Shown here: piece by piece, positions 41,327 to 49,475 of the stretch
Layout of the letters: each line of letters starts with the position of its first letter
Numbering within the stretch: position 1 is the first letter of the stretch
Origin: Bradyrhizobium huanghuaihaiense
Lineage (GTDB): Bacteria > Pseudomonadota > Alphaproteobacteria > Rhizobiales > Xanthobacteraceae
Assembly: GCF_007830635.1 (NCBI RefSeq)
Contig: NZ_VLLA01000021.1
Coordinates: 124,001-188,000 of the forward strand
Reading direction: 5' to 3'
Length of the DNA: 64,000 nucleotides
Position numbers and translations under genes: made by a program
The notes under the pieces: model-generated
Database searches by the model: none
Told to the model about the DNA's origin: nothing
What the model saw: the letters and a program-made list of their open reading frames with translations, nothing else

Positions 41327-42502
41327 ATGAAAATGCAAAAGACCTTGACCGTAGCCGCCTTGCTGCTCGGCACCGCAATGAGCCCCGCCCTCGCCCAGGA
41401 GAAGATCAAGCTCGGTGTGATCGTGACCCTGTCGGGACCCGCCGCCGCGCTCGGCCAGCAGGTTCGCGACGGCTTTGCGCTCGCGGTGAAGGACCTCGGC
41501 AGCAAGATGGGTGGCCGCGAGGTCGAGGTCGTGGTGGTCGACGACGAGCTCAAGCCGGACGCGGCGGTGACCAAGGTCAAGGGCCTGCTCGAGCGCGAGA
41601 AGGTCGATTTCGTGGTCGGCCCGATCTTCTCCAACATCCTCCAGGCGATCCACCGACCCGTGACGGAATCGAAGGTGTTCCTGATCAGCCCGAATGCCGG
41701 CCCGTCGACCTTTGCCGGCAAGGATTGCAACCCGTTCTTCTATGTGACGTCGTATCAGAACGACCAGGTCCACGAGATCCTCGGCAAGGTCGCGCAGGAT
41801 CGCGGCTACAAGCGCATGTACCTGATGGTGCCGAACTATCAGGCCGGCAAGGACTCGGTCGCCGGCTTCAAGCTCGACTACAAGGGCGAGATCGTCGAAG
41901 AATCCTACATGCCGCTGAACACGCTCGATTTCCAGCCGGAGCTGTCCAAGATCTCCTCGCAGAAGCCTGACGCCCTGTTCACGTTCATGCCGGGCGGCCT
42001 CGGCGTCAATCTCGTCAAGCAGTATCGCCAGGCAGGCCTTGCCGACAGCATCCCGGTGCTCTCGGCATTCACGGTGGATGAATCGACGCTGCCGGCACAG
42101 CAGGACGCGGCCGTCGGCATGTTCGGCGGCGCGAACTGGGCGCCCAATCTCGACAATCCACAGAACAAGAAGTTCGTCGCAGCCTATGAAGCAGCCTACA
42201 ACATCGTGCCCGGCACCTACGCCTTCCAGGCCTATGACGCCGCGATGCTGATCGACAGCGCCATCAAGGGCGTGAAAGGCGACCTTTCGAACAAGGACGC
42301 GGTCGGAGCCGCGCTGAAGAAGGCGGATTTCACCTCGCTGCGTGGCGCCTTCAAGTTCAACACCAACGGTTATCCAATCCAGAATTTCTACCTGACTAAG
42401 GTCGCCAAGCGTCCGGACGGCAAGTTCCAGACCGAGATCGTCCAGAAGGTCTTTGAGAATTACGGCGACCGCTATGCCAAGGACTGCAAGGCGGCAAACT
42501 GA
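41327..42502 (+). CDS. Branched-chain amino acid-type ABC transporter substrate-binding protein
   Basis: This 391-residue periplasmic receptor of the LivJ/Leu-Ile-Val family begins with a signal peptide (KTLTVAALLLGTAMSPALA, cleaved before QE) and then IKLGVIVTLSGPAAALGQQVRDGFALA. The tail has GAFKFNTNGYPIQNFY, typical of receptors for aromatic acids as well as amino acids. No permease or ATPase gene is adjacent, so it must use a system encoded elsewhere. GAGGGAC precedes the ATG. An operator copy lies upstream, so it probably imports the aromatic substrate of the cluster. It is followed after 30 bp by the cupin gene. Confidence 0.9.
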   Translation: MKMQKTLTVAALLLGTAMSPALAQEKIKLGVIVTLSGPAAALGQQVRDGFALAVKDLGSKMGGREVEVVVVDDELKPDAAVTKVKGLLEREKVDFVVGPIFSNILQAIHRPVTESKVFLISPNAGPSTFAGKDCNPFFYVTSYQNDQVHEILGKVAQDRGYKRMYLMVPNYQAGKDSVAGFKLDYKGEIVEESYMPLNTLDFQPELSKISSQKPDALFTFMPGGLGVNLVKQYRQAGLADSIPVLSAFTVDESTLPAQQDAAVGMFGGANWAPNLDNPQNKKFVAAYEAAYNIVPGTYAFQAYDAAMLIDSAIKGVKGDLSNKDAVGAALKKADFTSLRGAFKFNTNGYPIQNFYLTKVAKRPDGKFQTEIVQKVFENYGDRYAKDCKAAN

Positions 42503-42532
42503 GACCGCACGTCGCGTCAAGGGAGGACTGCA

Positions 42533-42988
42533 ATGAAGAGCGAAATCACCGGCATCACGCGGGCCAATGAGGGAATCCAGGGCATTTCCTGGAACATCCT
42601 CGGCCAGACCTATGTGCCGAAAAGCTACGCCGAGAACAGCTTCTCCTGGCACGCGACGCTGCCGCCCGGCACGTTCGTGCCGCCGCACATTCATCCCGAC
42701 CAGGATGAGTATCTCTACATGCTGGAGGGCAAGCTCGACTTCGTGCTCGGCAATTCGGAGGCGCAGGCGACTGCGGGCGACCTGATCCGCCTCGGCATGG
42801 GCGTGCCGCACGGTATCTTCAACAAATCGGAGCAGACCGCAAAGGTGCTGTTCTGGGTCTCACCGAGCCGCAAGCTGTTCGACCTGTTCTGGGGCCTTCA
42901 CAACATGAAGGAGCAGAAGCCGGAGGACGTCGTGGCGATGGCCGCCGAGTTCAACATCCACTTCCTGCCGCCGCCCCCCGGCGGTTAG
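42533..42988 (+). CDS. Small cupin-domain protein
   Basis: This 151-residue single-cupin protein has motif 1, PPHIHPDQDEYLYMLEGKLDF (His, His, Glu ligands near residues 58-64), and motif 2, LIRLGMGVPHGIFNKSEQ with a final His. Metal binding is therefore likely. Small cupins near aromatic catabolic genes can be dioxygenases, isomerases or sensors; the sequence alone does not decide. The ATG at 42533 follows the solute receptor gene by 30 bp with GGGAGGA upstream, so the two are cotranscribed. It is convergent with the PhzS-like gene, with a palindromic repeat between them. Confidence 0.85.
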   Translation: MKSEITGITRANEGIQGISWNILGQTYVPKSYAENSFSWHATLPPGTFVPPHIHPDQDEYLYMLEGKLDFVLGNSEAQATAGDLIRLGMGVPHGIFNKSEQTAKVLFWVSPSRKLFDLFWGLHNMKEQKPEDVVAMAAEFNIHFLPPPPGG

Positions 42989-42990
42989 CA

Positions 42991-43036
42991 GCATGACCCC
43001 GGAAAAGTGTGAAGCGGTTTTCCAGAAGGGTCATGC
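42991..43036. repeat. Short palindromic rhizobial-type intergenic repeat
   Basis: GCATGACCC at 42991-42999 pairs with GGGTCATGC at 43028-43036, and inside it GGAAAA pairs with TTTTCC. This matches the common dispersed hairpin of Bradyrhizobium-type genomes with a GGAAAA-n-TTTTCC core. It lies between convergent genes and could act as a terminator for both. Confidence 0.7.
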
Positions 43037-43051
43037 TCAATCAAAAGCACA

Positions 43052-44302
43052 TCAAGCACGCACCGCCGCGAGTCCCGGGACAGCGGCGAAGCCCGCCTTG
43101 GTGGCATAGCCCCGCACGATCGCCTCGCGCTGGGAATAGCTCAAGACGTTATCGACATTGTCGAAACCGTCGGGCGCGAGCTGCTCGACGGCATCGATGA
43201 CGCCCTCTGGTCCGCCACGGCGGTTGGAGCGGACGATGTCAGCTGTCATCGGCAGGCGCTTCTTCTCATATTCGAGCAGCGCTTGGCGCGGATGCTCGGC
43301 GCGCACCAGCGCGTCCGCGAGGCAGCGTGCGTCGAGGATCGCCTGCGAGGCGCCATTGGAGCCGACGGGGTACATCGGATGCGCGGCATCGCCGAGCAGC
43401 GTAACGCGCCCGGACGACCAATAAGGCAAGGGATCGCGGTCGCAGGTCGGATATTCGTAGAATTCGGGAGTGGCCGAGATCAGGCTCCTGACGTCGATAT
43501 AGGGCACCGAGAAGCGCGCCACGTGCGGCATCAGTTCCTCGCGCCGGCCCGGCCGCGACCAGTCCTCTTTGCGCGGCGGCGGGGCATTGCCCTCGCCGAC
43601 CTTCACCAGCACCGCCCAATTGGTCAGACGGCTTGCGGGACTCGATCCCTCCGCGATCGGGTAGATCACCACCTTGGCATTGAGGCCGCCGGCCACGATC
43701 ATCGACTTGCCGGTGAGGAACAAGGGCCAGTCGCGCGCACCGCGCCACAGCATCAAGCCGTTCCAGCACGGCGGCCCCTCGTTCGGGAACAATGTCTCGC
43801 GGACGCGCGAATGGATGCCGTCGGCGCCGATCAGGATATCGCCTCGCGCCGTGTGAATGTGCGCGCCAGCACGATCGAAGAAATAGGCGGTGACGCCACC
43901 CTCGTCCTGGGTGAAGGCGCCGAGCCGGCAGCCGGTGTGGATTGCGGCCGCACCGAGTCGCTCCTCGACGGCCCGATGGATGACGACCTGAAGGCGGCCA
44001 CGGTGGATGGAAAATTGCGGCACGTCGTGGCCGGCGTCGATGCCGCGCGCCTCGCGCCACACCTCCTGGCCATGGCGGTTGAGGTAATAGAGCTGGTCGG
44101 TGCGGATCGCGACGTCGTCGAGCTTCTGGAGCAGGCCGAGGCCGGCAAGCTCGCGCATGGCATGCGGCAGCGTGTTGATGCCGACACCGAGCTCGCGGAT
44201 GGTCTCGGCCTGTTCGAAGATCTCGCAATCCAGGCCCCGCGAGCGGAACATCAATGCCGTGGTGAGACCTCCGATACCGCCACCGACGATAATCGCCTTC
44301 AT
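43052..44302 (-). CDS. PhzS-like FAD-dependent monooxygenase
   Basis: This 416-residue class A flavin monooxygenase has the dinucleotide motif GGGIGGLTTALMFRSRG at the start, the GVGINTLPHAMRELAGLGL segment, the DG motif GADGIHSRVRE and the second FAD motif RVTLLGDAAHPMYPVGSNGASQAI. The sequence reads most like PhzS and related aromatic 1- or 2-hydroxylases (salicylate-type). ATG at 44302 has GGAGTAAGGG upstream. It follows the fused monooxygenase/reductase gene by 55 bp on the same strand, likely under the same operator. A second hydroxylase in the pathway is unexpected for plain 2-aminobenzoate degradation. Confidence 0.88.
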   Translation of the reverse strand: MKAIIVGGGIGGLTTALMFRSRGLDCEIFEQAETIRELGVGINTLPHAMRELAGLGLLQKLDDVAIRTDQLYYLNRHGQEVWREARGIDAGHDVPQFSIHRGRLQVVIHRAVEERLGAAAIHTGCRLGAFTQDEGGVTAYFFDRAGAHIHTARGDILIGADGIHSRVRETLFPNEGPPCWNGLMLWRGARDWPLFLTGKSMIVAGGLNAKVVIYPIAEGSSPASRLTNWAVLVKVGEGNAPPPRKEDWSRPGRREELMPHVARFSVPYIDVRSLISATPEFYEYPTCDRDPLPYWSSGRVTLLGDAAHPMYPVGSNGASQAILDARCLADALVRAEHPRQALLEYEKKRLPMTADIVRSNRRGGPEGVIDAVEQLAPDGFDNVDNVLSYSQREAIVRGYATKAGFAAVPGLAAVRA

Positions 44303-44357
44303 CGCCCTTACTCCACTCGAAATACGCCAGGCAATGGGGTTAACGTCGCACGGGCGG

Positions 44358-46709
44358 TCACTCAGCCGCAAGCGGCTTTGTCGCCTCCGCCTTCAGCTCG
44401 GCCCGGGTCTTGGGCTTAGCCTTAATTCTCAGCTCCTCGAGATCCTGCCGGTCGCGCACGCTGTTGCGGAAAATCTGATCCTTTCCGGGAAGGTATTGCG
44501 GCGGGCAGAAGGCGTCGTTTGCCCCGTACCAGGCCGCGGCCTTCATGGTGAAGAAGGGATCGACCAGATGTGGGCGCCCGAGCGCGACGAGATCCGCCCG
44601 TCCGGCGGCCAAAATGGTGTTGGCCTGATCCGCCGTCGTGATGTTGCCGACGCACATGGTGGCGACACGCGCCTCGTTGCGGACCTGATCGGAGAACGGC
44701 GTCTGGAACATGCGCCCATAGACCGGCTGCGCATCGCGCACGGTCTGCCCGGTCGAGACGTCGACGAGATCGACGCCGGCCTCGGCAAAGGCGCGCGCGA
44801 TCGCGACGGCGTCATTACCGTCGATACCACCCTCAGCCCAGTCCGTCGCGGAGATACGCACGGACATCGGCTTGTGCGACGGCCAGACCGCGCGTAGTGC
44901 CTCGAAAACCTCAAGCGGGAATCTGAGGCGATTTTCGAGCGAGCCGCCGTACTCGTCGGTCCTGGTGTTTGTCAGCGGCGAAATGAAGCTTGCGAGCAGA
45001 TAGCCGTGGGCGCAGTGCAGCTCCAGCATGTCGAAGCCGCAGCGCTGGCCGCGCTCGGCCGCCGCGACGAAAGAATCCCTCACCACGTTCATGCTGGCGC
45101 GGTCGAGCTCGCGCGGCACCTGGCTGTCAGGAAAATAAGGCAGAGGTGATGCCGAAACCACGTCCCAGCCGCCCTCGTCCAACGGACGGTCCATGCCGTC
45201 CCACATCAGCTTGGTCGCGCCCTTGCGACCGGCATGGCCGAGTTGCAGGCAGATTTTCGCGGCCGAATTGCCATGGACGAAATCCACGATGCGCCGCCAC
45301 GCGGCCTCCTGCTCGTCGTTCCACAGGCCCGTGCATCCCGGCGTGATCCGGGCGTCGCGACTGACACAGGTCATCTCCGTGAAGATCAGGCCGGCGCCGC
45401 CGATCGCGCGCGAGCCGTAATGCACGAGGTGGAAGTCGGTCGGCACGCCCTCCTTCGCCGAATACATGCACATCGGCGACATCACCGCGCGGTTGGCGAT
45501 CTCCATCTCGCGCAAACGGAACGGCTGGAACAACGGCACTATCGGCTTGCTGGTATCGACATCGAAGCCGCCGTTGCGAACGTGCCTTGCAAAGGATTTT
45601 TCGACCTCGGCCACAAAATCAGGCGCGCGGAGTTTCAGATTGTCGTAGGTGATCGCCTTCGAGCGCGTCATCACACCAAAGGCGAATTGCACGGGGTCGA
45701 AATCCCAGAAGCGATCGACGTGCTCGAACCAGACCAGCGACACGTCGGCGGCGTGCTGGGTCTTTTCGACCTCCTCACGGCGACCGTGCTCATAGACCTC
45801 CAGCGCAGCCTTGATACCGGGAGCGTTCTGCATCGCCTCGGCAAGCGCGATCGCATCTTCCATCGCGAGCTTGGTGCCGGAGCCGATCGAGAAATGTGCG
45901 CTCGCCTTGGCGTCGCCGAGCAGCACCATATTGTCCTTGACCCAGCGCTTGCTGCGGATCATCGGGAAATTCCGCCACATCGAGCGGTTGGTCAGCAGCT
46001 TGTGGCAGTCGAGAAACCAGCCGAAGATGTCGGCCATCCGCGCGGCGGACTCTTGCTCGTTCAGCCCGGTCAGCCCTGCCCGCTCGAAAGTCTGCGGATC
46101 GGTCTCAAAGATCCAGGTCGAGTGCCCGGCCTCGTACTGATAAGCGTGGGCGATGAACGGCCCCCATTCCGTTTCCTGGAAGATGAAGGTGAAGGCATCG
46201 AGCGGCCTGGTCGAGCCCATCCAGGCGAACTTGTTGGCGCGGACATCAACCTCCGGCTGGAAATGGTCCACGTATTTTTCACGGAAGCGGCTGTTGATGC
46301 CATCGGCAAGCAGGACGAGATCGGCATCGGCGAAGCGGGACTCGTCGTCGATATCCACCTCGAATTGCAGCGCGACGCCAAGCTCTCGCGCGCGCTCCTG
46401 GAGGATCAGGAGCAGCTTCTGCCGCGAGCAGCCGCAAAACCCGTTGCCGCCGACCCGGTGCACCGTGCCGCGGAAATGCACGGCGATATCATCCCAGTAG
46501 GCGAATTCCTGGGTAATGCGGCGGTAGCTCGGAAGGTCGTGTTTCTCGAAATTGTCGAGCGTGGCGTCAGAGAAAACCACGCCAAAGCCGAATGTGTCGT
46601 CGGCCCGGTTGCGCTCGTATACCGTGATGTCGGCACTTGGCCGCTGCTTTTTCAGCAGGATCGCAGCGTAGAGACCCGCAGGTCCGCCACCTATGATCGC
46701 GACTTTCAT
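44358..46709 (-). CDS. Bifunctional aryl-CoA monooxygenase/OYE-type reductase (2-aminobenzoyl-CoA or salicylyl-CoA type)
   Basis: This 783-residue fusion has an N-terminal class A flavin monooxygenase (about 1-385; GGGPAGLYAAILLKKQ, GNGFCGCSRQKLL, VLLGDAKASAHFSIGSGTK) and a C-terminal old-yellow-enzyme domain (about 395-765; LRLRFPLEVFEALRAV and HCAHGYLLASFISPLTN, with the catalytic-type His-x-x-His and Tyr positions). This is the architecture of Azoarcus 2-aminobenzoyl-CoA monooxygenase/reductase and of proteins annotated salicylyl-CoA 5-hydroxylase. It hydroxylates and then hydrogenates the aryl-CoA ring, so no ring-cleaving dioxygenase is needed. An operator copy is 34 bp upstream. Confidence 0.93.
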   Translation of the reverse strand: MKVAIIGGGPAGLYAAILLKKQRPSADITVYERNRADDTFGFGVVFSDATLDNFEKHDLPSYRRITQEFAYWDDIAVHFRGTVHRVGGNGFCGCSRQKLLLILQERARELGVALQFEVDIDDESRFADADLVLLADGINSRFREKYVDHFQPEVDVRANKFAWMGSTRPLDAFTFIFQETEWGPFIAHAYQYEAGHSTWIFETDPQTFERAGLTGLNEQESAARMADIFGWFLDCHKLLTNRSMWRNFPMIRSKRWVKDNMVLLGDAKASAHFSIGSGTKLAMEDAIALAEAMQNAPGIKAALEVYEHGRREEVEKTQHAADVSLVWFEHVDRFWDFDPVQFAFGVMTRSKAITYDNLKLRAPDFVAEVEKSFARHVRNGGFDVDTSKPIVPLFQPFRLREMEIANRAVMSPMCMYSAKEGVPTDFHLVHYGSRAIGGAGLIFTEMTCVSRDARITPGCTGLWNDEQEAAWRRIVDFVHGNSAAKICLQLGHAGRKGATKLMWDGMDRPLDEGGWDVVSASPLPYFPDSQVPRELDRASMNVVRDSFVAAAERGQRCGFDMLELHCAHGYLLASFISPLTNTRTDEYGGSLENRLRFPLEVFEALRAVWPSHKPMSVRISATDWAEGGIDGNDAVAIARAFAEAGVDLVDVSTGQTVRDAQPVYGRMFQTPFSDQVRNEARVATMCVGNITTADQANTILAAGRADLVALGRPHLVDPFFTMKAAAWYGANDAFCPPQYLPGKDQIFRNSVRDRQDLEELRIKAKPKTRAELKAEATKPLAAE

Positions 46710-46742
46710 GGGAGCCTCGCCAATTCACCCGCCATGAAACTA

Positions 46743-46756
46743 TTTTAAGCCTAAAA
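46743..46756. promoter_or_regulatory. MarR-type operator copy upstream of the monooxygenase/reductase
   Basis: TTTTAAGCCTAAAA is followed by TAATTTCACGC. It is the exact inverse of the ligase-side core at 40460-40473 and lies 34 bp before the leftward ATG at 46709. A perfect repeat of a 14-base core 6 kb apart within one cluster is strong evidence for a shared regulator. Confidence 0.68.
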
Positions 46757-46809
46757 TAATTTCACGCAAGTCCCCGTCGCTGGCCTGGCTGCGGATAATA
46801 GCAGCCGGC

Positions 46810-47646
46810 TCAGTCGCCCCTGAAGACCGGCTTGACCTTGTTGGCGAAGGCCTCGAACGCGCGCTCGAAATCTGCCGTCGTCATGCACAGCGCCTGGGCA
46901 ACGGCCTCCGCCTCGATCGCCTCCTCCACCGACATCGCCCATTCCATCGCCAGCATCCGCTTGGTCATGGTGTTGGCGAAGGTCGGCCCTTCCGCGACCT
47001 GCCTGGCCAGAATCTGCGCCTGGGGCAGCACCTGCTCCGGCGTGACGATCCGGCTGAAGAAGCCCCAGCGCTCACCCTCCTCCGCGGTCATGAACCGGCC
47101 GGTATAGAGCAGCTCGGAGGCGCGGGACTGCCCGATAATGCGCGGCAGGATGGCACAGGCGCCCATGTCACAGCCGGCAAGGCCCACCTTGTTGAACAGG
47201 AACGCGACCTTGGCACCGCTGGCCGCAAGTCTCATGTCGGATGCCATGGCGATGATCGCGCCGGCGCCGGCGCAGATGCCTTCGACCGCGGCCACGATCG
47301 GCTGCGGACAGGCCCGCATCGCCTTGACGAGGTCGCCGGTCATCCGCGTGAAGGCGGTCAGCCCCTTGGTGTCCATCTTGACGAGCGGGCCGATGATCTC
47401 GAACACATCGCCGCCGGACGAGAAATTGCCGCCGGCGCCGGCGACGACGATCGTCTTGACCGCGTCGTCAAACGCGCAGGCACGGAAGAAATCGGTCAAT
47501 TCCCGGTAGCTCTCGAACGTCAGAGGATTCTTCCGTTCGGGACGATTGAGCGTCACCGTGGCAACACCGTCGACAACGGCCAGCAGGAAGTGTTGCGGCG
47601 AATAGTCCGCAAGCGGCACGGTCACAGGATTTGCTGGTCTGCTCAT
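46810..47646 (-). CDS. Enoyl-CoA hydratase family protein of the aromatic-CoA cluster
   Basis: This 278-residue crotonase has NRPERKNPLTFESYRE, GAGGNFSSGGDVFEI as the first oxyanion strand and VEGICAGAGAIIAMASDMRLAA as the second. It resembles hydratases found beside 2-aminobenzoyl-CoA monooxygenase genes, where beta-oxidation-like steps open and shorten the ring-derived CoA ester. It is 42 bp downstream of the SDR gene on the same strand and so probably shares the operator at 48493-48506. The exact step is not known. Confidence 0.88.
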   Translation of the reverse strand: MSRPANPVTVPLADYSPQHFLLAVVDGVATVTLNRPERKNPLTFESYRELTDFFRACAFDDAVKTIVVAGAGGNFSSGGDVFEIIGPLVKMDTKGLTAFTRMTGDLVKAMRACPQPIVAAVEGICAGAGAIIAMASDMRLAASGAKVAFLFNKVGLAGCDMGACAILPRIIGQSRASELLYTGRFMTAEEGERWGFFSRIVTPEQVLPQAQILARQVAEGPTFANTMTKRMLAMEWAMSVEEAIEAEAVAQALCMTTADFERAFEAFANKVKPVFRGD

Positions 47647-47688
47647 GCGATCTCCTTAACTTCCTTGTTCCGGCCCGTGCCTCGCACG

Positions 47689-48450
47689 CTAGATTTCCCC
47701 ACCGGCAACGGCGATTGCCTGTCCGGTGATCGCACCGGCTTCCTCACCGCACAACCAGAGCACAGCGTCGGCGACCTCCCGAGGTGAGATCAGCCGCCCC
47801 TGCGGATTATGCCTGGCGAGTTCGGCGATCGCCTGCTCGCGGGTTCGCCCCGTCTTCTTCATGATGTTCTCGATGCTGCCGGCGACAAGATCCGTGTCGG
47901 TGAAGCCCGGACACACGGCATTCACCGTGACATTGCTGCCGGCCATTTCGAGCGCGAGCGACCGCACCAGACCGACCACCGCGTGCTTGGCTGCAGTGTA
48001 TGCGCTGACATAGGCATAGCCTTTGAGCCCGGCTGTCGACGCGACCGCCACGATCCGTCCATAGGGGCGATCCTTCATACCTGGCAAGACCGCGCGGATA
48101 GCATGAACCACGCCCATAAAATTGACGTCCATCATGCGCGCGAAAAGGGCACTATCCGATTTCACGAACGACGCGGATTCGGCGCTGCCCGCATTGGCGA
48201 TCAGGATATCGATCGGCTTTCGCACATGGGCCTCGGCGATGGCGGCGTTGAGCGACACCTCGTCTGAAACATCGGCGACGGCTGCGAAATGCGCAGCTCC
48301 CGCCTTGATCGCCTCTTCAAGAGTTGCGGCATTCCGGCCGAGCACCGTCACGGTTGCGCCGGCCTCGACGAGAGCGGCTGCGATCGCGCGGCCGATGCCG
48401 CGGCCGCCACCGGTCACCAGCGCGTGCGGCGATTGCGGCAATGCGGACAT
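47689..48450 (-). CDS. SDR family oxidoreductase (3-hydroxyacyl-CoA dehydrogenase-like)
   Basis: This 253-residue classical SDR has GGGRGIGRAIAAALVEAGA, the NAG motif in ANAGSAESA, active Ser in AVASTAGLKG, the YTAAKHAV Tyr-Lys pair and the C-terminal GAITGQAIAVAGGE. It probably oxidises a ring-derived 3-hydroxyacyl-CoA or cyclic alcohol. It starts the leftward transcript SDR-crotonase; an operator copy lies 43 bp upstream. The divergent alpha/beta hydrolase gene across the 197-bp gap has its own copy. Confidence 0.88.
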   Translation of the reverse strand: MSALPQSPHALVTGGGRGIGRAIAAALVEAGATVTVLGRNAATLEEAIKAGAAHFAAVADVSDEVSLNAAIAEAHVRKPIDILIANAGSAESASFVKSDSALFARMMDVNFMGVVHAIRAVLPGMKDRPYGRIVAVASTAGLKGYAYVSAYTAAKHAVVGLVRSLALEMAGSNVTVNAVCPGFTDTDLVAGSIENIMKKTGRTREQAIAELARHNPQGRLISPREVADAVLWLCGEEAGAITGQAIAVAGGEI

Positions 48451-48492
48451 GCGCTGGCTCCTCGGAATCTGTTGATCGCTCTTTCGGATATA

Positions 48493-48506
48493 TTTTAAAC
48501 TTCAAA
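48493..48506 (-). promoter_or_regulatory. MarR-type operator copy upstream of the SDR gene
   Basis: TTTTAAACTTCAAA is followed by TTTTTGCAACG. It lies 43 bp before the SDR start. Its core fits the six-site consensus, with a changed centre (AAC instead of GGC). Confidence 0.58.
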
Positions 48507-48572
48507 TTTTTGCAACGAAAGCGCCGATCGTCGCCGTGAACAGCCGCGCGCCAGCGATCGGCCCGGAAATTG

Positions 48573-48586
48573 CTTTAAGTATAAAA
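48573..48586 (+). promoter_or_regulatory. MarR-type operator copy upstream of the hydrolase gene
   Basis: CTTTAAGTATAAAA is followed by TTATCTC. It lies 62 bp before the GTG start of the alpha/beta hydrolase and is the most diverged of the six copies, with a perfect TTTA/TAAA outer dyad. Confidence 0.52.
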
Positions 48587-48647
48587 TTATCTCTTTCCAT
48601 CCCCCACAGGCCTGTTAGCATCACGGGGCCAAGCAAAAGGATGTCGC

Positions 48648-49463
48648 GTGTCGCAGCCTGCGCCAATGATAACAAAGGATGGACGCTTCGCCTATGAAGC
48701 TGCGGGCGATCCCGGCGCAATACCCTTGGTTTTCCTGCATGGCATCGGCGGTGCGGCGCGCGCCTGGCGGCGCCAGCTTGCCACATTCGGCAACCGCTTC
48801 CGCGCGATCGCATGGGACATGCCGGGTTATGGCGCGTCCGAACCGCTCGCCAGCGTCAGTATCGCTGCCCTGGCGGATGCGCTCCAGCAATTCGTCGAGC
48901 AGCTAGGTGCGGCCAAGCCTATTCTGGTCGGCCATTCCATCGGCGGCATGATCGTCCAGAAATGGCTGGTGCAATCGCCGAAACTGGCGCGCGCGGTCGT
49001 TCTTGCACAAACCAGCCCCGCATTCGGGAAGGCCGACGGCGACTGGCAGAAATCGTTCATCGCCGCGCGGCTCGGGCCGCTCGATCGCGGCGAGACGATG
49101 AAATCGCTGGCGCCCTCGCTGGTGAAGGAACTTGTCGGCGACGATCCTGATCCGAACGGCATGGAGCTTGCGCGCGAGTGCATGGCGAGCGTGCCGGAGG
49201 CGAGCTATCGCGCCATGATGCTGGCCCTGATCGGCTTTGATCAGCGCAGCACACTCAAGGATATTTCCGTTCCGACGCTGCTGCTGTCCGGCTCCAAGGA
49301 CAACAATGCGCCGGCACCAATGATGGCGAAGACAGCGACATACATCCCTTTTGCCGAATATATCGAACTCGCCGGCGTCGGCCATCTCGCCAACCTCGAG
49401 CGGCCCGGCGCCTTCGATGAGGCGCTCGGCCGATTCCTGCATTCCGTCGCGACCAAATCGTAA
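48648..49463 (+). CDS. Alpha/beta fold hydrolase
   Basis: This 271-residue hydrolase has the HG oxyanion segment VFLHGIGGAARAW, the nucleophile elbow GHSIGG (Ser near residue 97), an Asp in LLLSGSKDNNAPA and a C-terminal His in AGVGHLANLE. This resembles carboxyl-ester or C-C bond hydrolases of aromatic degradation; here it may act on a ring-opened CoA ester or lactone. GTG at 48648 is used because AAAGGA lies 7 nt upstream; an internal ATG at 48666 is possible. It begins a rightward operon with acyl-CoA dehydrogenase and ligase genes. Confidence 0.87.
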   Translation: MSQPAPMITKDGRFAYEAAGDPGAIPLVFLHGIGGAARAWRRQLATFGNRFRAIAWDMPGYGASEPLASVSIAALADALQQFVEQLGAAKPILVGHSIGGMIVQKWLVQSPKLARAVVLAQTSPAFGKADGDWQKSFIAARLGPLDRGETMKSLAPSLVKELVGDDPDPNGMELARECMASVPEASYRAMMLALIGFDQRSTLKDISVPTLLLSGSKDNNAPAPMMAKTATYIPFAEYIELAGVGHLANLERPGAFDEALGRFLHSVATKS

Positions 49464-49475
49464 GGTGACTAGGCA

